Assembly: GCA_034437515.1 (NCBI GenBank)
Contig: DAOTTX010000531.1
Coordinates: 1 to 9,489, forward strand
DNA length: 9,489 nt
Origin: DAOTTX01 sp034437515
GTDB lineage: Bacteria > Chloroflexota > Anaerolineae > Aggregatilineales > Phototrophicaceae
Direction of reading: 5' to 3'
Shown: one piece after another, positions 5,959-9,489 of the stretch
How positions within the stretch are numbered: position 1 is the first letter of the stretch
Layout of the letters: every line of letters begins with the position of its first letter
Notes under the pieces: model-generated
What the model was told of the DNA's origin: nothing
Database searches by the model: none
The model's input: only the letters and a program-made list of their open reading frames with translations
Translations under genes and position numbers: made by a program

Positions 5959-8514
5959 CTATCGAATCTCGATCACGCTGCCGTCGCGGGTCTTTTCCAC
6001 CATAACATGCACCGGGAAACTATCGCGCAGTTCGTCGATGTGTGTGATGACGAGAATCAGGTCGAACTCGTCTTGAATGGCGTTGATGGCCTCGACCAGC
6101 TTGCTCCGTCCGGCATCGTCCTGGGTGCCGAAGCCTTCGTCGATAAACAGTGTGCGCAGATGTGCCCCCGCCCGCCGCGCCAGCATCTTACTCAACGCCA
6201 CGCGGATGGCGAAGTTGATACGAAAGGCCTCACCGCCGGAGTACATCTCGTAGCTGCGTTCACCGAGTTCATCGGCAATCTCGATGTCGAGCGTCTCCGC
6301 CGTGCCACCGGTAACTTTCTCGCGTTGCGTGGTCAATCGCAGATGCATCCGTCCGTCGGTCATGCGTGAGAGCAAATCGTTGGCAGTCGTCTCTAGTTCA
6401 GGGATGGCGGTTTCGATCACCATCGCCGGGACGCCGTTTTTACCAAACGCCTGCTTGAGGTCGGTGTAAATGGCCTCTTCCTCACGCGCGGCAGCACGTT
6501 TGTCTTCGAGGTCGGCCTTACGGACGGCTTGTTTTTCCAGCGCATCGAGTGACTGCCGCGCATTGACCAGTCGTTCATAGGCGCTGCGTTCCAGCGTGCG
6601 CTGCTTACGCACTTCTTCCTCGCGTGTCTGGTATTCTTCCACCAGCACCTTGAGCCGTTCGATCTCGCCGTCAATTTCGTTCAGTTGAGTCTGTGTTTCG
6701 GCGCTGGCTTTCGTTAGTCTTTCCTGCCGGGCGATTGCATCTTGCAGGTTTGCCTCTAAGCCGGGCAACGTCTTGAGCGCGACCTCTAACCGAGCGTGCA
6801 AACCCTCATATTGGCTGTGTGCGTCAAGTTGAGTCTGCGTTTCGGTATGATCGTCGGCGTCGTAGTCAAGTTCGCTGTGCCGGTCATCCAGCGCGGCGAG
6901 TTGCTGGCGCACATCTGCGGCGAAATCATCATTTGCCAGCGTCGCTTGTGCTTTTTCCAGCGCGGCACGTTCTTCTTCCAACCGGGTAGCGGCCTGTCGT
7001 GCGGTGTCAATCTGATTGTGCAGCACACCAACACGCTCCCGCAGAGATTGCAACTGCTTGAGATCACCGGCAATCGTCTTGACCTCGGCTTGCAGATCCT
7101 TGACCTCGGTGCCGATATCGTTGCTGCGTTCTTGCGACTGTCGATAAGTTTCGCGTTTTTCCTCGATTTTTGCGGTGAGATCATCGAGTAGTTTTGCGCG
7201 TTCTTCCGAGCCGAGCGGCTGCCCACACACCGGACACAGCGCAGCATCGGCGTCAGCGGCTTCTAATCGGTCGTGGCGGTCGCGTAGTTCTTTGCCTTCC
7301 CCGGTGACGGCTTCAAGCTGGGTTTTGATCCCGGCATTTTCCTCACGCAATGTATTGATCTGCTCGTTGATGCGATCGCGCTCAGCCTCGCGGGTGTGCA
7401 ATTCATCGACTTGCTTCTGTACGTCTTCCAGTTCAGTTTCGTAATCAGCAGCATCGGACGCTTCCAGTTCTTCGATGCGCTGCTGGATGTTGTGCACATC
7501 GCTTTCCAGTCGAGTCCGGGCGGCGGCGATCTGCCCGCGCAGTTGATAACGTTCGTCATCCAACGTTTTGAGCTTCATCAGCTTGTCACTCAGGGCGCGG
7601 TTGGCCTCTCGTGCGGATTGCAGCGCGTTGTAACCGCTTTCGATCTCCTCACGGGCGTCGATAGTCTGCTGGTATTCGGCGATCTGCTCGCGCTGCCGTT
7701 CGATCTGCCCGGCGACATTTTCCAGATCGGTCTGGTGTTCGCGCTGGCGGCGTTCGAGGTCGGTTTTACGCTGCTGGGTGTTGACCAGTTCACCGGGCGC
7801 ATATTCGATCTCGCGGCGTTGTTCTTCCGCCTGTTGGAGCGCCTTTTGCGCTTCCTGATAACTGGTATCGGCATCGTCGCGTTCGCGCTCTAATGCAGGT
7901 TTGCGGGCAAGCTCGGCGTCGATCTCGTCAATACGCTGCTCGAAATAGCTCAGGTTGTTGCTGATGCCCTTCAGCCGTTCTTTGACCGCGTCTTCGTAGC
8001 GCGTCCACTGGTCAAGGCCGAGGATCTCGCTGAGGATCTTCTTACGCTCCGCTGGCGTCTTGACGGTGAAGGCGTCGGCTTTGCCCTGCTGCAAGAACGC
8101 GGAATTGACGAATGTGTCGTAATCCAGCCGTAGCAGCGAGTCGATCTTGCGTTGTGTCTCCCGGATGCTGCGCTCTGAGATGTTGTTGGGCGAACCGTCC
8201 TCACGAAAGACGAACAGGTCAAGCGCCCCCTGCCCCCGCTTGCCCCGCGCCCGTCGCCGCAGCACACGATAATTCGCCCCTTCCTGCTCGAAATCAAGCT
8301 GCACATACATATCCGACTGCCCCAAATGGACGAGGTCATCATCACGCTTGGCACGCGCCTTGCCCCACAGCGCCCAGGTGATCGCATCTAGCAATGACGA
8401 CTTCCCCGCGCCGTTGGCACCGGTCAAACAGGCCAGATGCACCCCCTCGAAGCGCACCGGCGCGGGTGAGGTATACGGCAGGAAGTTTTTCAATTCCAGG
8501 CGAACGGGGATCAT
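5959..8514 (-). CDS. sbcC: SbcC/Rad50-type SMC-like ATPase (851 aa)
   Basis: The ATPase half-domains and hook are all intact. Walker A is GANGAGKS at residues 32-39, the Q-loop FLQQGKADAF has Gln142-Gln143, and the zinc-hook CPVC lies exactly mid-protein at 427-430. The ABC signature YSGGEAFRINFAIRVAL has Ser759-Glu762, Walker B LFIDEGFG has Asp792-Glu793, and the switch histidine is His825. Two long coiled-coil arms (~180-420 and ~440-690), rich in Glu, Gln and Arg, flank the hook. SbcC/Rad50 with the SbcD/Mre11 nuclease trims DNA ends and cleaves hairpins or protein-blocked ends. No sbcD is next to it: the upstream 849 nt are non-coding and the downstream gene is nusB. It is shorter than E. 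coli SbcC (1048 aa), mostly in the coiled coil. The start is ATG 8514, which directly begins the first beta-strand (IPVRLELKNF); no strong ribosome site precedes it. Confidence 0.96.
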   Translation of the reverse strand: MIPVRLELKNFLPYTSPAPVRFEGVHLACLTGANGAGKSSLLDAITWALWGKARAKRDDDLVHLGQSDMYVQLDFEQEGANYRVLRRRARGKRGQGALDLFVFREDGSPNNISERSIRETQRKIDSLLRLDYDTFVNSAFLQQGKADAFTVKTPAERKKILSEILGLDQWTRYEDAVKERLKGISNNLSYFEQRIDEIDAELARKPALERERDDADTSYQEAQKALQQAEEQRREIEYAPGELVNTQQRKTDLERRQREHQTDLENVAGQIERQREQIAEYQQTIDAREEIESGYNALQSAREANRALSDKLMKLKTLDDERYQLRGQIAAARTRLESDVHNIQQRIEELEASDAADYETELEDVQKQVDELHTREAERDRINEQINTLREENAGIKTQLEAVTGEGKELRDRHDRLEAADADAALCPVCGQPLGSEERAKLLDDLTAKIEEKRETYRQSQERSNDIGTEVKDLQAEVKTIAGDLKQLQSLRERVGVLHNQIDTARQAATRLEEERAALEKAQATLANDDFAADVRQQLAALDDRHSELDYDADDHTETQTQLDAHSQYEGLHARLEVALKTLPGLEANLQDAIARQERLTKASAETQTQLNEIDGEIERLKVLVEEYQTREEEVRKQRTLERSAYERLVNARQSLDALEKQAVRKADLEDKRAAAREEEAIYTDLKQAFGKNGVPAMVIETAIPELETTANDLLSRMTDGRMHLRLTTQREKVTGGTAETLDIEIADELGERSYEMYSGGEAFRINFAIRVALSKMLARRAGAHLRTLFIDEGFGTQDDAGRSKLVEAINAIQDEFDLILVITHIDELRDSFPVHVMVEKTRDGSVIEIR

Positions 8515-8560
8515 AGGCGATTGCTCAACTCGATGCTTACGGGCAGGTCAACGGCTGATG

Positions 8561-8589
8561 ATTCTTGCACGTTTGTACGGATCGGGCAA
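8561..8589 (-). promoter_or_regulatory. Possible sbcC promoter
   Basis: On the minus strand TTGCCC (8589-8584) and AAGAAT (8566-8561) are separated by 17 bp, each matching four of six consensus positions. This would give a leader of about 40 nt before ATG 8514. It is a weak match, supported mainly by its position. Confidence 0.3.
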
Positions 8590-8684
8590 TGGTGGTGCTG
8601 GCACAATCAGCACATGACATGGCATTACACAGTTGAGTCACCAGTGATCGCGCGGCGAGAAATATTTACCTTTGCAGACGGCTT

Positions 8685-8796
8685 CCGTAGTGCAATGTCT
8701 ACGGGGTCTCACCTACTAAGGTAAGAAAATTTGCATCTGTGCCTGGGGCCGGGTGGTTTCAGCGACGGCGAGCCGTTCCTCGCATCGCCCCCGTAG
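8685..8796. repeat. Cluster of competing inverted repeats, possible structured RNA
   Basis: CTACGG at 8699-8704 can pair with CCGTAG at 8685-8690 (8-nt loop). Extended to CTACGGGG (8699-8706), it can instead pair with CCCCGTAG at 8789-8796, closing a 98-nt domain. Inside are ACCT/AGGT (8711-8714 with 8719-8722) and GCGAG/CTCGC (8768-8772 with 8779-8783, six-base loop). The two pairings of 8699-8706 exclude each other. It matches no riboswitch or ncRNA that I know, and an 8-bp match over this distance can arise by chance. Confidence 0.3.
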
Positions 8797-8853
8797 AACG
8801 AAGGCACGACCACTTACACCCGAACGATTAAAGGCGGTAAAACACAGAACATG

Positions 8854-8907
8854 CACCGTTCGTCGTGCAGTGCGCATTAGGTCTGCATACGAGCACGACG
8901 AACGGTG
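8854..8907. repeat. Perfect 15-bp inverted repeat with 24-nt spacer
   Basis: CACCGTTCGTCGTGC at 8854-8868 is exactly repeated in reverse complement as GCACGACGAACGGTG at 8893-8907. Neither flank carries a T-run on either strand, so it is not a standard terminator. The flanking bases do not extend the match. A shorter copy of the arm, GCACGAC, occurs at 8804-8810. An operator, a protein-binding or recombination site, or a stable RNA hairpin are all possible. Confidence 0.85.
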
Positions 8908-9049
8908 ATAAATTGAACTGCACGGTCGATGTAGACCGAATTCCATAGCTCCCAGCCAAATACCCAGATAGCTTCTATTCCTCACACGATCTTACACAAC
9001 CTTCCCGGTTCGCTCTGCTCTGCCACCTGGATTGGGATAAAGTCGAATT

Positions 9050-9090
9050 GTTTACCAAATTCAGAAGTGACGGACCAGAAATAGGTAAAC
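9050..9090. repeat. Inverted repeat made of two GAA-N3-GGTAAAC units
   Basis: GTTTACC-N3-TTC at 9050-9062 faces GAA-N3-GGTAAAC at 9078-9090 across 15 bases; 11 of 13 positions pair. The unit GAA-N3-GGTAAA recurs downstream as GAA-N3-CGTAAA. This arrangement suggests a dimer-binding operator for a regulator of the gene at 9364. Confidence 0.5.
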
Positions 9091-9100
9091 TAATACCGTT

Positions 9101-9140
9101 TCCTGAATTACGTAAATAATTTCTGAAGCGCGTAAAATCT
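9101..9140 (+). repeat. Tandem 20-bp repeats upstream of a promoter
   Basis: Bases 9101-9120 and 9121-9140 are consecutive 20-bp units identical at 14 positions. Both contain CTGAA, three variable bases, then CGTAAA (9111-9116 and 9131-9136). A 20-bp period places both on nearly the same helix face. They end 25 bp before the TATACT box, covering about -40 to -75 from the expected start, the usual place for an activator such as a response regulator. Confidence 0.5.
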
Positions 9141-9171
9141 GTGCGTTTTTCGACACTTGTGCCTTTATACT
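9141..9171 (+). promoter_or_regulatory. Predicted promoter of the secreted-protein gene at 9364
   Basis: TATACT at 9166-9171 is the same -10 hexamer as at 687 and 1386. No good -35 hexamer exists at 17-19 bp (GTGCGT at 9141-9146 is the nearest), which fits dependence on an activator bound to the adjacent tandem repeats. The resulting leader would be nearly 190 nt. Confidence 0.4.
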
Positions 9172-9191
9172 GTGGCTAAGAGCTACAAAAG

Positions 9192-9212
9192 TTCAGCCTG
9201 TTGTTAGCTGAA
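9192..9212 (+). repeat. Hairpin in the 5' leader of the secreted-protein gene
   Basis: TTCAGC (9192-9197) and GCTGAA (9207-9212) form a perfect 6-bp stem with a 9-nt loop, about 20 nt after the -10 box. It would sit near the 5' end of the transcript, where hairpins often protect mRNA from decay. Confidence 0.35.
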
Positions 9213-9363
9213 TACCTAAGTGCTCATCAGTAAATGTTACGAAGCATTTCTAACGTCAGTTCAAGTACAAGGAGTGACACAACGCTTAAACACCTTCGTA
9301 GATAGCATCATTGAGAAGTGTCCAATTTATCAATTTTAGATTAAGAGGGGAAACACGACTATC

Positions 9364-9489
9364 ATGAATCGATTACCAAAAGTTGGTCTGCTAATAGGGT
9401 TGATCTTTGCCCTGGCATTTGGCATGACCGCCTCCGCACAAAGTTCAACGACCATCGTCGTTGACGAGAACAACACAAACTGGGGCTTC
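9364..9489 (+). CDS. Secreted protein, N-terminal 42 residues (partial at window edge)
   Basis: ATG 9364 opens a frame that runs off the window. The first 25 residues are a textbook Sec signal peptide: basic MNRLPK, a hydrophobic core at ~7-20, and an ASA cleavage site before Gln26. The mature start (SSTTIVVDENNTNWGF) is Thr/Asn-rich, as in extracellular repeat or surface-layer-type proteins, but the family cannot be named from 17 residues. A GAGGGG ribosome site at 9345-9350 is 13 bases upstream, rather far. No twin-arginine is present, so it is a Sec rather than a Tat substrate. The elaborate upstream region suggests regulated or high expression. Confidence 0.8.
   Translation, partial: MNRLPKVGLLIGLIFALAFGMTASAQSSTTIVVDENNTNWGF

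Larger units (their letters stand above)
8515..9363. other. 849-nt intergenic region between divergent genes
   Basis: No convincing coding frame is present on either strand. From left to right it holds a weak sbcC promoter, a cluster of GC-rich inverted repeats (8685-8796), a perfect 15-bp inverted repeat (8854-8907), a set of four related motifs upstream of a TATACT promoter (9050-9171), and a leader of nearly 190 nt before the start at 9364. The part after about 8980 is clearly more AT-rich than the genes. The stretches 8600-8680 and 8910-9045 hold nothing I can name. Confidence 0.8.

Noticed and set aside
8740..8796. Minus-strand resemblance to a fluoride riboswitch (GGCGATG with a GGCGA/TCGCC stem)
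   Set aside because: The downstream strand needed for the class pseudoknot is absent, and the adjacent gene is sbcC, not a fluoride exporter.
625..8899. Octamer AGCACGAC at 625, 1369 and 8892, all non-coding
   Set aside because: Three copies is somewhat more than expected, but positions relative to the promoters differ and the octamer is short; not enough to call a motif.
8716..8985. 89-codon minus-strand open frame in the intergenic region
   Set aside because: No ribosome site, no recognisable motif, odd composition, and it runs across the perfect inverted repeat; most likely chance.
9234..9303. Short ATG frame in the leader of the gene at 9364
   Set aside because: No ribosome site upstream and no coding character.
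9274..9339. Possible 21-codon leader peptide starting at GTG after AAGGAG
   Set aside because: The ribosome site overlaps the start codon, leaving no spacing, and the peptide has no attenuator-like residue run.
1..9489. CRISPR arrays, tRNA or rRNA genes, insertion sequences, prophage or toxin-antitoxin genes
   Set aside because: Looked for on both strands; no repeat-spacer pattern, cloverleaf, transposase or matching small gene pair seen.

Overview
The window looks like a chromosomal stretch from a free-living bacterium, most likely a Chloroflexota (Anaerolineae-like) lineage. This rests on gene style rather than a marker gene. There are three short Sec signal peptides that each end in Ala followed by Gln, an SH3-repeat protein, a PQQ-type propeller protein, a small TatA/B-plus-TatC set, and a Rad50-like SbcC. 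There is no rRNA, tRNA, CRISPR array, transposase or phage gene.

Left part (1-3621, + strand): the C-terminal third of a 5'-nucleotidase/UDP-sugar hydrolase ends at a good intrinsic terminator. Three genes follow, each with its own upstream signals: an unrecognised 205-aa protein with two membrane helices, a secreted protein with two bacterial SH3 domains, and a secreted eight-bladed PQQ-like beta-propeller. These read as cell-surface or envelope genes. The first two have a TATACT -10 box preceded by a small inverted repeat.

Middle part (3609-8514, - strand): read from right to left this is sbcC (Rad50-like ATPase), a 67-nt gap, then the compact group nusB - tatA/tatB-like - tatC - NUDIX hydrolase. 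The last four are 3 nt apart or overlap and are very probably one operon. The NUDIX gene overlaps the end of the oppositely oriented propeller gene by 13 nt. No sbcD nuclease partner lies beside sbcC.

Right part (8515-9489): an 849-nt non-coding region separates sbcC from a divergent gene for a secreted protein, of which only 42 codons are inside the window. This gap holds the least explained sequence here. It contains a perfect 15-bp inverted repeat (8854-8907) and a roughly 100-nt segment able to form alternative hairpins (8685-8796). It also has four copies of a GAA-N3-(C/G)GTAAA motif, arranged as an inverted pair plus a 20-bp-period tandem pair just upstream of a TATACT promoter. I see no clear novel enzyme system. 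The best candidates for something undescribed are this regulatory or structured intergenic region and the lone SbcC.
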